A DNA stretch of 49,757 nucleotides, taken from NCBI GenBank assembly GCA_937968015.1, contig CALBSO010000056.1, positions 1 through 49,757 on the forward strand, in the 5' to 3' direction. Source of the DNA: an uncultured Thermomicrobia bacterium. Its GTDB lineage: Bacteria > Chloroflexota > Chloroflexia > Thermomicrobiales > JALYUS01. Numbering within the stretch: the stretch's first letter is position 1; the number at the start of each line of letters is the position of its first letter. The notes under the pieces were generated by a model. That model saw only the letters and a list, made by a program, of their open reading frames with translations. It ran no database searches and had not been told where the DNA came from. Below, in pieces: positions 23,762 through 33,052 of this stretch. Position numbers and translations under genes: made by a program.

Positions 23762-24808
23762 GTGACGGCAGCGGGCAATGACGGCGGCGTGGAGCAACAC
23801 TGGTTGAGGAGCGTGCGGGGGCGCATCCTGCTCTCCGTCGGGTTCGCCCTGCTCGTCCTGATGGGCCTGACGCTCTTCGCGGACAGCCGCAAACTCGCCG
23901 ACGCACTGCGGGGGTTCCGCTGGCCGCTGCTGATCCCGATTCTGCTCCTCACCTCATTCAACTACGTGTTCCGTTTCATCAAATGGCAGTATTACCTGCA
24001 TCGCGTTGGCATTACGGGATTGCCGGTCGGTCTGTCTGCCCGGATTTTCTTCGCGAACTTCACGATGGCGATGACGCCCGGCAAGATCGGCGAGATCTTC
24101 AAGTCGCTCCTGCTGCGGGAGGCGATCGGCACGCCGATTGCCGTTAGTGCGCCGATCATCATCGTCGAGCGGCTGACGGACGGTATCGCGATGCTCCTCC
24201 TCGCCTCCACGGGGTTGGTCATCTTCCGGTACGGCGTGCCCGTCTTCGCGACGATCGCGGCGCTCGGCGTCCTCAATCTGCTGCTCCTGCGGCAGCAGCG
24301 ACTGATCCGGCGGATCATTGACGCGAGCGGGCGGTTCCGCTTTCTTACCGGCTTCATCCACCACCTCCATGCCTTCTACGACAGCACCTACGCGCTGTTG
24401 CGGCCGAAGCCGCTCCTCTTCGCGACGGCGACGGGCCTCGTCTCGTGGCTCGGGGAGTGTGTCGCGTTCTTCCTCGTCCTCGTTGGGCTGGGGTTCGCGG
24501 GCACGCCACGGCTCTTCCTGACAGCGATGTTCGTGCTCGCCGCCGCCACGCTGATCGGCTCCATCTCGCTCCTGCCCGGTGGCCTCGGCGCGGCGGAGAT
24601 CGGCATGACGGCGATGCTCCTCGCCCTGATTACCGACCCGCTGATGACGCACGATGTCGCGGTGGCCGCCACGCTCCTCATCCGCTTCTGCACGCTCTGG
24701 TTCGGCATCGCACTCGGCGTCGTGGCGCTCACGACAGTACGGAGATTACTCGGAGGGCGGAAACAACTCACGAAGAAGGCGCTCGCGGGCGCGTTGCATG
24801 GTGATTGA
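23762..24808 (+). CDS. Lysylphosphatidylglycerol synthase TM-region / flippase-like membrane protein
   Basis: The 348-aa polytopic protein of the UPF0104 (AglD/LPG_synthase_TM) type has about eight TM helices. Family motifs include RFIKWQYYLHRVGI, FANFTMAMTPGKIGEIFKS, IIIVERLTDG and SLLPGGLGAAEIGMTAMLL. Members are linked to lipid or glycolipid transfer across membranes. It is not joined to an aminoacyl-transferase domain. The start is probably GTG 23762 with GAGG upstream (GTG 23753 possible). It overlaps the next gene by 11 bp, so the two are translationally coupled. Confidence 0.87.
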   Translation: MTAAGNDGGVEQHWLRSVRGRILLSVGFALLVLMGLTLFADSRKLADALRGFRWPLLIPILLLTSFNYVFRFIKWQYYLHRVGITGLPVGLSARIFFANFTMAMTPGKIGEIFKSLLLREAIGTPIAVSAPIIIVERLTDGIAMLLLASTGLVIFRYGVPVFATIAALGVLNLLLLRQQRLIRRIIDASGRFRFLTGFIHHLHAFYDSTYALLRPKPLLFATATGLVSWLGECVAFFLVLVGLGFAGTPRLFLTAMFVLAAATLIGSISLLPGGLGAAEIGMTAMLLALITDPLMTHDVAVAATLLIRFCTLWFGIALGVVALTTVRRLLGGRKQLTKKALAGALHGD

Positions 24809-25613
24809 TATGTGGGCCAATCCCGCCGCGCGCCGCGCGTTGACCGCCGTGCTCGGTATTGTCTTGCTCGTCGGCTGCGGTGGCGGCACTTCTCCTACGG
24901 CGACGCCGACGGTTCCACCGACGCCGCCGAGCATCCAGCCAACGACGACGCCACCGCCGACCCTTGACCCGATCCACATCCGCACGGGGAGCGCGATCGT
25001 CCCCAGTCCGACCGCACAGACCGCGAGCAGTAGCAACAACCCGCCCAGCAACGCACGCACACCACTGCCCGGTGTGATCCCGGCGACGATCCCCCTACCA
25101 ACAGTGACGACAGGGGCAGTGCTGCAACCCCTGCTGGGGGGACAGACCTTCACGACCGCCGATATGAAGGCGACGATCCGCTATCCGGATGGTTGGGATG
25201 TCCAGACCGCGTCAAACGCCGCACAATTCACGCCGAAAGGCGCATCACCGACGGATCCGAACGTGACGCGCGTCACATTCAACGGCGTGCCGGCGCAACT
25301 CGATCTGCTCTCCGGCGATAACGCGGCGCGATACATCCAAAATCTCGCCGTGCAGACGAGCGGGCGGGGCGCGACGGACCTCAAGGTACGCGCGATTGAT
25401 CGGGTACGCCTCGGCAGCCCGAGCGGCCCGGAAGCGGTGCGGCTCGTCGTCTCCTATACACAGATCGTCCCGGTCATCTCCGAGCAGGTGATCGTCCAAC
25501 CGACGGGAAGCGACGTAACCTACTTCATCAGCGCGACCGCACCCGCCGGTGAGTTCGCCACCAAATGGGAGCCGATCATTGATGGTATCGCGGGCAGCGT
25601 GGTGTTCGCATAA
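24798..25613 (+). CDS. Lipoprotein with C-terminal PsbP-like domain
   Basis: The 271-aa protein has a lipobox LLVGC after a short hydrophobic core. A Pro/Thr/Ser-rich linker of about 100 residues leads to a globular domain beginning near TTADMKATIRYPDGWDV. The domain layout resembles the lipoprotein at 8150. The start ATG 24798 overlaps the end of the flippase-like gene (ATGGTGATTGA), so expression is coupled; ATG 24810 is an alternative. Its stop is 7 bp from that of the convergent M20 gene. The function is unknown; a cell-surface partner for the flippase-like protein is a guess. Confidence 0.78.
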   Translation: MVIDMWANPAARRALTAVLGIVLLVGCGGGTSPTATPTVPPTPPSIQPTTTPPPTLDPIHIRTGSAIVPSPTAQTASSSNNPPSNARTPLPGVIPATIPLPTVTTGAVLQPLLGGQTFTTADMKATIRYPDGWDVQTASNAAQFTPKGASPTDPNVTRVTFNGVPAQLDLLSGDNAARYIQNLAVQTSGRGATDLKVRAIDRVRLGSPSGPEAVRLVVSYTQIVPVISEQVIVQPTGSDVTYFISATAPAGEFATKWEPIIDGIAGSVVFA

Positions 25614-25620
25614 AGTCTGT

Positions 25621-26841
25621 CTATCGCGCCGCTCGGTCTCCCTGCCGCTCAGAAAGGGCTTGGCGATGCTCTTCCTTCACGGTGCGCAGGAGGTTCCCGT
25701 CCATGAGCAGATCCAGCCCCGTGAGGGCCATTGCTTTGGCGGCGAGGAGCATCGTGCGATAGCCGAGATCGCTGTCCGCTGCTGCGACGACCTGCGCCGA
25801 GTGCCACGGAATAATCTCCTCCGTGATCGGGAAACCCGTCTCGACTGAGGGCACGAGATACGAGACATTGCCCCAATCCGTGCTGCCGAGCGCTTCGCCG
25901 AGGCGTGGGGGTGGCATGTGGAGGCCGAGATCATCGAAGTGCGTGCGGACGCGGCAGGCGAGCGTGTAGTTCGTAATCATATCCGTGTACGGTTCTTCGG
26001 GGCGGCTCCACGCGAGGCGCGCGCCCGTCATCTCCCCCGCACCCTCCGCGACCCGCTTCACCTTCGCGACGAGTTGCTCCATCGCCCGCACGGTCGCCGC
26101 ACGGACGAAGAAGACGGCGCGAGCGTATTCCGGCACGATATTCGGCGCATCGCCGCCGTGCGTGATGATACCGTGGATGCGTACATCCGGTGTAACGTGC
26201 TGCCGAAGCGCGTTGATGCCATTGAAGGTCTCAATCACGGCATTCAGCGCATTGATGCCGTTGAAGGGATCGGCGGCGGCATGCGCGGCGCGGCCATGGA
26301 ACTCCATCACGACGGTCGAGACGGCGAGGGAGAGGCCACTACCCGGTTCGGTCGGCACCGATGCCTCGTTCGTACCGGGGTGCGCGCCCATCGCGGCATC
26401 AATGTCGTCGAAGGCGCCGTTCCGCGCCATAATCACCTTGCCACCGACTGCTTCCTCGGCGGGCGTGCCGAAAACGACCACGGTACCGGCGAGGTCGTCC
26501 AGCACGGCGGCAAGGCCGATCCCGGCTCCCATCGCGGCGCAGGCAATCAGGTTGTGCCCGCACCCATGACCGAGGCCGGGGAGCGCGTCGTACTCGGAGA
26601 GAAAGGCAATCCGTGGCGCGCCCTGCCCTCTCTCGGCGCGGAAGGCGGTCGGCAAAGCGGCGATGCCCCACTCGGTCGCGAAGCCATATCGTTCCAGCAT
26701 CTCCGCGACCGCCTTGGACGACTCAATCTCCTCCATCGCGATCTCCGGATGCGCGTGGATGAACCTGCTCACCGCGAGAATATCGCCCGTCGCGCCATCA
26801 ATCGCCTGCAAAACCTTGCTGCGCAATGCCGCCTCTGCCAT
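25621..26841 (-). CDS. M20-family amidohydrolase/peptidase (ACY1L2-like), copy 1
   Basis: The 406-aa enzyme has metal-site motifs FLSEYDALPGLGHGCGHN, the catalytic Glu pair in GTPAEEAVGGK and the dimerisation 'lid' domain with EFHGRAAHAAADPFNGINAL. The arrangement matches the AbgB/ACY1L2 branch, which hydrolyses amide bonds of dipeptides or aminoacyl conjugates using Zn/Mn. It forms a likely operon with a paralog upstream (65 bp gap). The start is uncertain: ATG 26841 aligns best with the paralog, but its AAAAGGAAG is very close; ATG 26862 lacks a site. The substrate is unknown. Confidence 0.9.
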   Translation of the reverse strand: MAEAALRSKVLQAIDGATGDILAVSRFIHAHPEIAMEEIESSKAVAEMLERYGFATEWGIAALPTAFRAERGQGAPRIAFLSEYDALPGLGHGCGHNLIACAAMGAGIGLAAVLDDLAGTVVVFGTPAEEAVGGKVIMARNGAFDDIDAAMGAHPGTNEASVPTEPGSGLSLAVSTVVMEFHGRAAHAAADPFNGINALNAVIETFNGINALRQHVTPDVRIHGIITHGGDAPNIVPEYARAVFFVRAATVRAMEQLVAKVKRVAEGAGEMTGARLAWSRPEEPYTDMITNYTLACRVRTHFDDLGLHMPPPRLGEALGSTDWGNVSYLVPSVETGFPITEEIIPWHSAQVVAAADSDLGYRTMLLAAKAMALTGLDLLMDGNLLRTVKEEHRQALSERQGDRAAR

Positions 26842-26906
26842 CTTCCTTTTGCCCTCTCTCATGCGGCCGACACGACGTATTGCCATTCCGGTTTCTCGGC
26901 AGGGAC

Positions 26907-28133
26907 TTACTTCTTCTCGTACAACTCCGTCCAATGCGCGTGCTCGTCCTTGGCGGCGGCGAGCAATTCGGGGTCGGTGAGGAGGTCGAAGGCGGTGAGG
27001 GACATCGCGGTGGAGACTTTCAGCAGTTGCTCGTAGCCGAAGTCCGAGCAGGAGGCGTCCACGACCTGCTGCGAGTGGCCGGGGATCATTCCATGGCTGA
27101 TCGCGAATGAGCCGGTCACAGAGGGTACGATGTAGGAGACATTGCCGAAGTCCGTCGAGTAGGGGCCGCGCGTCCCCTGATCGCGCGCGTTGACTTCCAT
27201 CCCGGCCTTGCGCATGTTTTCCTCGTAGAGGCGGCCGATCACGTACGACGGGCGCATGTCGTAGCAGGTTGGGGCGGCATGGTGCATCTCCATCGTCGTC
27301 TCCGTGAGCATCGCCGCACCCTCGGCGATCCGGCGCACCTTCTCTTCCAGCACCTCCAGATATTCGCGGTCGGCGGCGCGGACGAAGAACTTCGCGGCGG
27401 CGTAGTGCGGCACGACATTCGGCGCGTCGCCGCCGTGCGTGATGATGCCGTGGATGCGCGCGTCCTGCTTAATATGCTGGCGCATCGCGTCAATGCCGGT
27501 AAAGAGTTTGATGACGCCATTGAGGGCGTTCGCGCCGTTATAGGGGTCGCCCGCCGCGTGCGCGGGCTTGCCGTGGAACTCGAAATCAATATGTGAGACA
27601 GCCAGGCAGGTTCCGCCGGGATATTGCGTCGCGGAACCCGTGAACGGCCCGGCGTGGTGGATCATCAAGGCGGCGTCCACATCGTCGAAGACTCCGGCGT
27701 CAACGAGGACGATTTTGCCGCCGCCCCCTTCTTCGGCGGGCGTGCCGATGATCTGAAACGTGCCGTCAATCTGGTCCATGATCTGACCCAAACCAATGGC
27801 GGCCGCGAGGCCGGACGCGCCGATCAAATTGTGCCCGCACCCATGCCCGAGATTCGGCAGCGCGTCATACTCCGCGAGGACGACGACGGTCGGCCCCGGC
27901 CCCTTGCCGCGCTTTGTCGCCCGGAAGGCCGTTTCCAGCCCGCCCAATGGCTTCTCGACCTCGAACCCCTGCTTGCGGAGTTCGTCCGCCAGTAATTGCG
28001 AGGCGAACCGCTCCTCAAAGCCGAGCTCCGGCCGCTTGTGAATCTGGTCAGAGACATTGATGATCCCCGGCCCGTGCTCGTCAATTGCCCCGGCTATCTG
28101 CTCCCGTAACTTCTCGCGCATCTCGACCTGCAT
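26907..28133 (-). CDS. M20-family amidohydrolase/peptidase (ACY1L2-like), copy 2
   Basis: The 408-aa paralog of the downstream gene has VLAEYDALPNLGHGCGHN, GTPAEEGGGGK and FEFHGKPAHAAGDPYNGANAL. ATG 28133 has GGGGGAG 5 nt upstream. The two copies differ clearly in the loop near the substrate pocket (MIHHAGPFTGSATQYP versus GAHPGTNEASVPTEPG), so they probably act on related but distinct substrates. An extended -10 candidate on the minus strand (TGGTATCCT, around 28173-28181) lies about 40 nt upstream. Confidence 0.92.
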   Translation of the reverse strand: MQVEMREKLREQIAGAIDEHGPGIINVSDQIHKRPELGFEERFASQLLADELRKQGFEVEKPLGGLETAFRATKRGKGPGPTVVVLAEYDALPNLGHGCGHNLIGASGLAAAIGLGQIMDQIDGTFQIIGTPAEEGGGGKIVLVDAGVFDDVDAALMIHHAGPFTGSATQYPGGTCLAVSHIDFEFHGKPAHAAGDPYNGANALNGVIKLFTGIDAMRQHIKQDARIHGIITHGGDAPNVVPHYAAAKFFVRAADREYLEVLEEKVRRIAEGAAMLTETTMEMHHAAPTCYDMRPSYVIGRLYEENMRKAGMEVNARDQGTRGPYSTDFGNVSYIVPSVTGSFAISHGMIPGHSQQVVDASCSDFGYEQLLKVSTAMSLTAFDLLTDPELLAAAKDEHAHWTELYEKK

Positions 28134-28234
28134 GGTTCTCCCCCTCGTGGTGTGCAACAACTGCGTAGCGTCAGGATACCACAGCGAGACCGACCGAACC
28201 CCCGCCGCCTCCCGTAACGGAAGGGGAGTTGGGG

Positions 28235-29302
28235 TTAGGCCAGTTTCTGCTTCATATATGCGATGGCCTCTTCGGCGGTGGGATCAACGCCGTTGAGGAG
28301 GGCAAGATAATAGGCGGCCCAGTCCGCGAAGGCGAGCGCCCAGAGCACCTGAGCGAGGCGGCTGATTCCCTGTGCCTCCACGATGCGATAGGGGATGCCG
28401 CGCCGGTCAAGCAAGTCTGTCGTCACTTGCCAATGCGTCCGCACGCGCGAGTGATCGTACGATGAGCGCAACTGCACCACCGCGAGGTGATCCGCCAGGC
28501 GCCTGGGAAATTCATAGCCGACTGTGGAGGTGTGATTCACTTCCGGCAGCAGATCGGAGATCGCGGTCGTCTTTGCGTAGCCGTTCAGTTTCGCCTTCCA
28601 CGCCCGCGCAACAGGCGCGAGCATCGTACCGCCGTAGATGACCGGAATCTTGCCGATCAGTTCGCGCGCCATCTTCTTCGCCGGATTCTGGTCCTCGGGT
28701 ACGTCTGGGCCGAAAGTGGAGCGTTGCGCTTCAAGGAGCGCAATCGCCTCGTCCATGTCCGCCGCGACCTCTCCGACGACATGGACGGCGTGCGCGATGG
28801 CGACCAGCGTCGTGAACATCGAGGCGAGAGCGTCGCGTGGCTTCGCCTCAGCCGTATACGAGATGAGCGGCGCGCGATGCGTCGTCGCCAGCCTTTCCAA
28901 TCTGCCGCCCGTCGTGACGATGACGGGCTTCACGCCGCGATCAATCGCTTCCTCGAACGCCGCGAGGGTCTCCTCCGTGTTGCCGGAGTGCGAGACGGCG
29001 ATGGCAATGCTGTCCGGCCCGACGAACGCGGGCACATCGTAGCCGCGCACGACGACGACCGGGATTTGCGCCGTATGCGCGACGAACCCCCGCAACAAGT
29101 CGCCCGCGAGCGCCGCGCCGCCATTGCCGATGACGATGAAACTGAAAATGTCCGCATGCTTATCCGGCAGGTCCACAAAGCGCGTGCGCTGCCAGGCCTC
29201 TCGCACTTGCGCCGGCATCGCCGCCAGATGCCCTGCCATCCCCTGTGTATCCACCACCGCGTACGTCTCCGGTCGGTCCAATTCCACCCGCCGCTCACTC
29301 AT
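28235..29302 (-). CDS. Bifunctional phosphoglucose/phosphomannose isomerase (SIS fold)
   Basis: The 355-aa protein has two SIS domains. The first has IGNGGAALAGDLLRG and the phosphate-binding SHSGNTEETL; the second has VIYGGTMLAPVARAWKAKLN and the catalytic-region LPEVNHTSTVGYEFP. It belongs to the PGI/PMI family that interconverts fructose-6-phosphate with glucose- and mannose-6-phosphate. The usual NHN(E) motif reads NHT here. ATG 29302 has GGAGGGTGAC just upstream. A phosphohexomutase (36456) in the same region would use its products. It lies 47 bp downstream of the Asd-like gene and is likely co-transcribed with it. Confidence 0.9.
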   Translation of the reverse strand: MSERRVELDRPETYAVVDTQGMAGHLAAMPAQVREAWQRTRFVDLPDKHADIFSFIVIGNGGAALAGDLLRGFVAHTAQIPVVVVRGYDVPAFVGPDSIAIAVSHSGNTEETLAAFEEAIDRGVKPVIVTTGGRLERLATTHRAPLISYTAEAKPRDALASMFTTLVAIAHAVHVVGEVAADMDEAIALLEAQRSTFGPDVPEDQNPAKKMARELIGKIPVIYGGTMLAPVARAWKAKLNGYAKTTAISDLLPEVNHTSTVGYEFPRRLADHLAVVQLRSSYDHSRVRTHWQVTTDLLDRRGIPYRIVEAQGISRLAQVLWALAFADWAAYYLALLNGVDPTAEEAIAYMKQKLA

Positions 29303-29349
29303 CCGTCACCCTCCGGAACGATTAACCACGAAGAGTGGTTCACATCAGC

Positions 29350-30366
29350 CTAGATAATGTCGCGATTGGCGAGGGCTTCGGCGATCTGGACGGCGTTCAG
29401 GGCGGAACCTTTACGCAGGTGATCCATCGCCGACCAAAAGACGAGGCCATACGGGTTGCTGCTGTCCTCCCGGATGCGGCCGACCGCGACGCTATCCTGC
29501 CCCGCCACACCGACCGGGTGCGGGTAGAGGCTGACCACCGGGTCATCCTGCACGCGGATGCCCGGCGACTTGCTCAGTATGAGGCGGGCGTCGTCCGCAC
29601 TGAGGAGGCGCGAGAATTCGGCATGGATATTCTGCGTGTGTACCTGATAGACGGGCGCACGCACAGCGGTCGCGGAGAGGCGCAGTTCCGGCGCGCGGAG
29701 CACCTGCTTCGTCTCTTGCGCGAGCAGCCACTCCTCCCGCGAGTAGCCGTCCGCGTGGAAGACGTTGACTTCCGGCAGCAGATTGAAGGCGATTGGGTGC
29801 GCGAAGATGTGCGCGACCGGCTCTTTCCCCTGCAACACCGCCTGCGTCTCGTCCGTCAGCGTGCGGATCGCCGCCGTGCCCGCCGAGCCGACCGCGCAGA
29901 GTGCCGTCAGCGTGACGCGCCGGATCGGGTTGAGCCGGTGCAGCGGCGCGAGGACGAGGCAGAGTTGGATCGTCAGGTCGTGCGGGCATGCGACGATCCG
30001 CGCGCCGCTCGCGAGGATTTCTTCATTGACTTCCGGCACGATCAGCGGCGTCGTTTCGCTCGTGTTCTCGCGACCGGTCACGTTGATGACCATGCATCCG
30101 GCATTCCGGGCGTGCGGAAGCACCTGTGCGTTCGTCTCCCGCCCCGAAGCGAGGAAGACGAGGTCGAGATGCTTGAACGCGCCGGGGAGCGGGCGTTCAA
30201 CGGTGATTTCGCCCTCACCGAACGGCAGACGCTGTCCAATCGAGCGGTCCGACGCATAGATATTCAGGGTCCGAATCGGGAAGCGGCGCTGTTCGAGAAT
30301 GTGGAGCAGTTCGGTCCCCAATATTCCCGTACCGCCGACGACGCCGACGCGATAACTCGTCAACAC
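29350..30366 (-). CDS. Aspartate-semialdehyde dehydrogenase-like protein lacking the catalytic Cys (Usg-like)
   Basis: The 338-aa protein keeps the Asd fold: NAD(P) motif VGVVGGTGILGTELL, GRENTSETTPLIVPEVN, C-terminal FNLLPEVNVFHADGY and HLRKGSALNAVQIAEAL. At the active site the family motif N-P-N-C-S-T is C-P-H-D-L-T (ACPHDLTIQ), so the nucleophilic Cys is replaced by Asp. The substrate motif G-H-S-E appears as VHTQ. It is thus probably not a semialdehyde dehydrogenase. Usg of E. coli is a known paralog without the Cys and of similar length. The start is GTG 30366 after AAGGGGCC; upstream residues are not Asd-like. Its role is unknown. Confidence 0.88.
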   Translation of the reverse strand: MLTSYRVGVVGGTGILGTELLHILEQRRFPIRTLNIYASDRSIGQRLPFGEGEITVERPLPGAFKHLDLVFLASGRETNAQVLPHARNAGCMVINVTGRENTSETTPLIVPEVNEEILASGARIVACPHDLTIQLCLVLAPLHRLNPIRRVTLTALCAVGSAGTAAIRTLTDETQAVLQGKEPVAHIFAHPIAFNLLPEVNVFHADGYSREEWLLAQETKQVLRAPELRLSATAVRAPVYQVHTQNIHAEFSRLLSADDARLILSKSPGIRVQDDPVVSLYPHPVGVAGQDSVAVGRIREDSSNPYGLVFWSAMDHLRKGSALNAVQIAEALANRDII

Positions 30367-30584
30367 AGGCCCCTTTTCCACTTGCCAACGGCACCCCGCC
30401 GCCAGCGCATCGTACAGGGTACCACAGTGGGCAGGCAGCTGGCGGCGCGCGGCAGAATGCGGGTAGGAGACATCATCGCTGCCCGATGTAGACAAACATG
30501 GAATGCGGTTCCACGCGCAACCGATCCATCGTACGTACGTTACATAAAACGGAGTGCGGTGGGGACATGTGGGGAAGAGGGGTC

Positions 30585-30743
30585 ATGCGGGACAATTTCG
30601 ACGAACCAACGCGGGGCACGAATTGGCGGCGGACGAGCATCAAAGCGAGCATCCTGCTCGTGCTCCTGGTCGGCACGGTCTTCGGCATCACGCAGGCGAT
30701 CATCCTGCTCGCACTCTACTCGATCATCGTCATTCCGCTGTAA
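30585..30743 (+). CDS. Small single-pass membrane protein
   Basis: The 52-aa protein has a polar N-terminus (MRDNFDEPTRGTNWRRTSIK) and one or two hydrophobic segments filling the last 30 residues. AAGAGGGG precedes ATG 30585 with short spacing; ATG 30567 is an alternative start. It is divergent from the Asd-like gene and convergent with pnp, separated from pnp by a strong bidirectional terminator. No family is recognised. Confidence 0.6.
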   Translation: MRDNFDEPTRGTNWRRTSIKASILLVLLVGTVFGITQAIILLALYSIIVIPL

Positions 30744-30771
30744 CGGACGGTTATCATTGAGCGAAGGAACG

Positions 30772-30797
30772 GCCCCTCCCGGTATCGGGAGGGGCCA
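30772..30797. terminator. Bidirectional terminator between the small membrane protein gene and pnp
   Basis: GGCCCCTCCCG (30772-30782) and CGGGAGGGGCC (30787-30797) form a perfect 11-bp stem with a 4-nt loop in an 80-bp convergent gap. Confidence 0.75.
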
Positions 30798-30823
30798 CAG
30801 TGTGTCCGATTCGGACGGGACGA

Positions 30824-33052
30824 TCAGCGGTTCTCGCCGCCGTCACGCCGAGGGCCACGATCGTAACCGCCGCCATTCGGGCGTGGGCCGCGATCGAAGC
30901 CACCGGGGCGCGGACCACGATCCATACGCTGCGCTTTCGGTGGCGGCATCTCGCCGGTGAGGACTGCCTTGCGGGAGAGGCTAATCTTCCCTTGCGGGTC
31001 AATGTCCGTCACCATCACGTTGATCTCGTCGCCGAGATTGATGATGTCCTCGACGCGCTCAACGCGGTGTGTCTCCAGTTCGGAGATATGCACGAGGCCA
31101 TCCTTGCCAGGGAAGAGTTCGACGAACGCACCGAACGGCATGATGCGCACGACCTTGCCAAGGTAGATTTCGCCAATCTTCGCCTCCGCCGTCATCCGCT
31201 CGATCATCTCTTTCGCCTGGTGCGCGCCCGCCTGATCCACGGAGGAGATGAAGACGGAGCCGTCGTCCTCGATGTCAATCTTGGTGCTCGTCTGCTCGGT
31301 AATGGCGCGGATATTCTTGCCGCCGGGGCCGATCACCATGCCGATTTTCGAGGGATCAATCTTGATGCTGATCACACTCGGCGCATACTTCGACATCTCG
31401 GTGCGCGGCGCGGGCATGACCTCCAGCATCTTGCTGAGGATGTGCATCCGTCCTTCGCGCGCCTGCGCGAGTGCCTGGCGCATGATGTCGAATGTGATCC
31501 CCTGCACCTTGATGTCCATCTGGATTGCCGTCACGCCCTCGGCAGTGCCGGCGACCTTGAAATCCATATCACCGAGATGATCCTCGATGCCCTGAATGTC
31601 GGTGAGCACCTGGAACGCGCCGTTCTCGCCAGTAATCAGGCCCATCGCCACACCGGCGACGGGGGCGGCAATCGGCACGCCCGCATCCATCAGCGAGAGC
31701 GTGCTCGCGCAGACACTGCCCATCGAACTGCTGCCGTTCGAGGAGACCGTCTCGGAGACGAGGCGCATTGTGTACGGCCATTGCTCTTTGGAGGGAAGCA
31801 CAGCGAGGAGTGCCCGTTCCGCCAGCGCGCCGTGGCCGATATCGCGCCGGCCCGGGCCGCGCATCCGCTTCACTTCGCCCGTCGCGTAGGGCGGGAAGTT
31901 GTACTGGTGGATGTATCGCTTCATCTCCTCGATGCCGATGCCGTCCAGTTTCTGCTCCTCACTCGTCGAGCCGAGCGTCAGGACATTGAGAATTTGCGTT
32001 TGCCCGCGCGTGAAGATCGCGCTGCCGTGCGTGCGCGGCAGGACGCCGACCTCGCACCAGATCGGGCGGACTTCGGTGAGCGTGCGCCCGTCGGGCCGCT
32101 CGCCATCCTTGAGGATCGCCGTCCGCACTGTCTCCGCTTCGAGGTCTTCGAAAGCGTTCATCGCGGCCCGGACGCTCACTGCCGCGCCCTCTTCCTGCGC
32201 CGCGAAGTGACCGCGCACGTCATCGCGCAAGGTGTGAATCGCGGCCTGCCGCTCTGTCTTGTCTGACTGGTAGATCGCGTCGTGCAGCCGCGTGCCGAGG
32301 AAGGCGCGGACGGCGTCAGCGGCGGCGGCATCCTTGTTCGGAGGCGTGAACGCCCAACGCGGCTTGCCCGCCTTTTCGACGAGTTGCATCTGCAAGTCGA
32401 GAATCGGCTGGAAGGATTCGTGCGCCAGTTGGATCGCCGCGGCCACCGTCTCTTCCGGCAGGATACCGATCGTGCCCTCGACCATCATCACGGCGGCTTT
32501 CGTCCCCGCGACGACGACATCCATGCGGCTGTCCGCGAGTTGCTGATTGGTCGGGTTGACGACCAGTTTGCTATCAATGTAGCCGACGCGCGACGCCGCG
32601 ACCGGGCCGTCGAACGGGATGCCCGAAAGCATCAGCGCCGTGGACGCACCGATGACCGAAAGGATGTCGGGGTCGTTCTCCTGATCCGCGCTGAGGACAG
32701 TGACAATCACCTGCACCTCGGAACGATACCCCTTCGGGAATAAGGGGCGGAGCGGGCGGTCGGTCAGGCGAGCGGCGAGCGTTGCCGCTTCCGTAGGCCG
32801 GCCCTCACGCTTGATGAAGCCACCGGGGATCTTCCCCGCAGCGTACATCCGCTCTTCGTATTCAATTGTGAGGGGGAAGAAATCGAGCCCTTCGCGCGCT
32901 TCCTTCTCCCCGACAGCGGTCGCAAGGACGACTGTATCGCCGTACTGAACGGTGCAGGCGCCCATCGCCTGCTCCGCCAGTTTGCCTGTCTGGAGCGTGA
33001 GTGTGCGCCCGCCAATGTCGGCGGACACGGTGTGTACTGTTGGATATACCAT
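30824..33052 (-). CDS. pnp: Polyribonucleotide nucleotidyltransferase (PNPase)
   Basis: The 742-aa protein has two RNase PH domains (LATAVGEKEAREGLDFFPLT, then GTRLHD... to RTHGSAIFTRGQTQ and DAGVPIAAPVAGVAMGLI). A helical linker, KH (GMVIGPGGKNIRAI) and S1 (GKVVRIMPFGAFVEL) follow. A Pro/Arg/Gly/Asp tail with repeated DRGPR units ends the protein. It degrades RNA 3' to 5' with phosphate. ATG 33052 gives the family's usual MVYPTVHTV start; the longer frame upstream crosses the leader hairpins. It is downstream of rpsO, and its ~310-nt leader has several hairpins, as in pnp genes that are autoregulated. Confidence 0.97.
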   Translation of the reverse strand: MVYPTVHTVSADIGGRTLTLQTGKLAEQAMGACTVQYGDTVVLATAVGEKEAREGLDFFPLTIEYEERMYAAGKIPGGFIKREGRPTEAATLAARLTDRPLRPLFPKGYRSEVQVIVTVLSADQENDPDILSVIGASTALMLSGIPFDGPVAASRVGYIDSKLVVNPTNQQLADSRMDVVVAGTKAAVMMVEGTIGILPEETVAAAIQLAHESFQPILDLQMQLVEKAGKPRWAFTPPNKDAAAADAVRAFLGTRLHDAIYQSDKTERQAAIHTLRDDVRGHFAAQEEGAAVSVRAAMNAFEDLEAETVRTAILKDGERPDGRTLTEVRPIWCEVGVLPRTHGSAIFTRGQTQILNVLTLGSTSEEQKLDGIGIEEMKRYIHQYNFPPYATGEVKRMRGPGRRDIGHGALAERALLAVLPSKEQWPYTMRLVSETVSSNGSSSMGSVCASTLSLMDAGVPIAAPVAGVAMGLITGENGAFQVLTDIQGIEDHLGDMDFKVAGTAEGVTAIQMDIKVQGITFDIMRQALAQAREGRMHILSKMLEVMPAPRTEMSKYAPSVISIKIDPSKIGMVIGPGGKNIRAITEQTSTKIDIEDDGSVFISSVDQAGAHQAKEMIERMTAEAKIGEIYLGKVVRIMPFGAFVELFPGKDGLVHISELETHRVERVEDIINLGDEINVMVTDIDPQGKISLSRKAVLTGEMPPPKAQRMDRGPRPGGFDRGPRPNGGGYDRGPRRDGGENR

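Noticed and set aside
29335..30960. Long plus-strand frame opposite the Asd-like gene
   Set aside because: Shadow frame; Asd motifs on the minus strand are clear.
30800..32266. Long plus-strand frame opposite pnp
   Set aside because: Shadow of pnp; it is rich in His/Arg/Asp repeats with no domain pattern.
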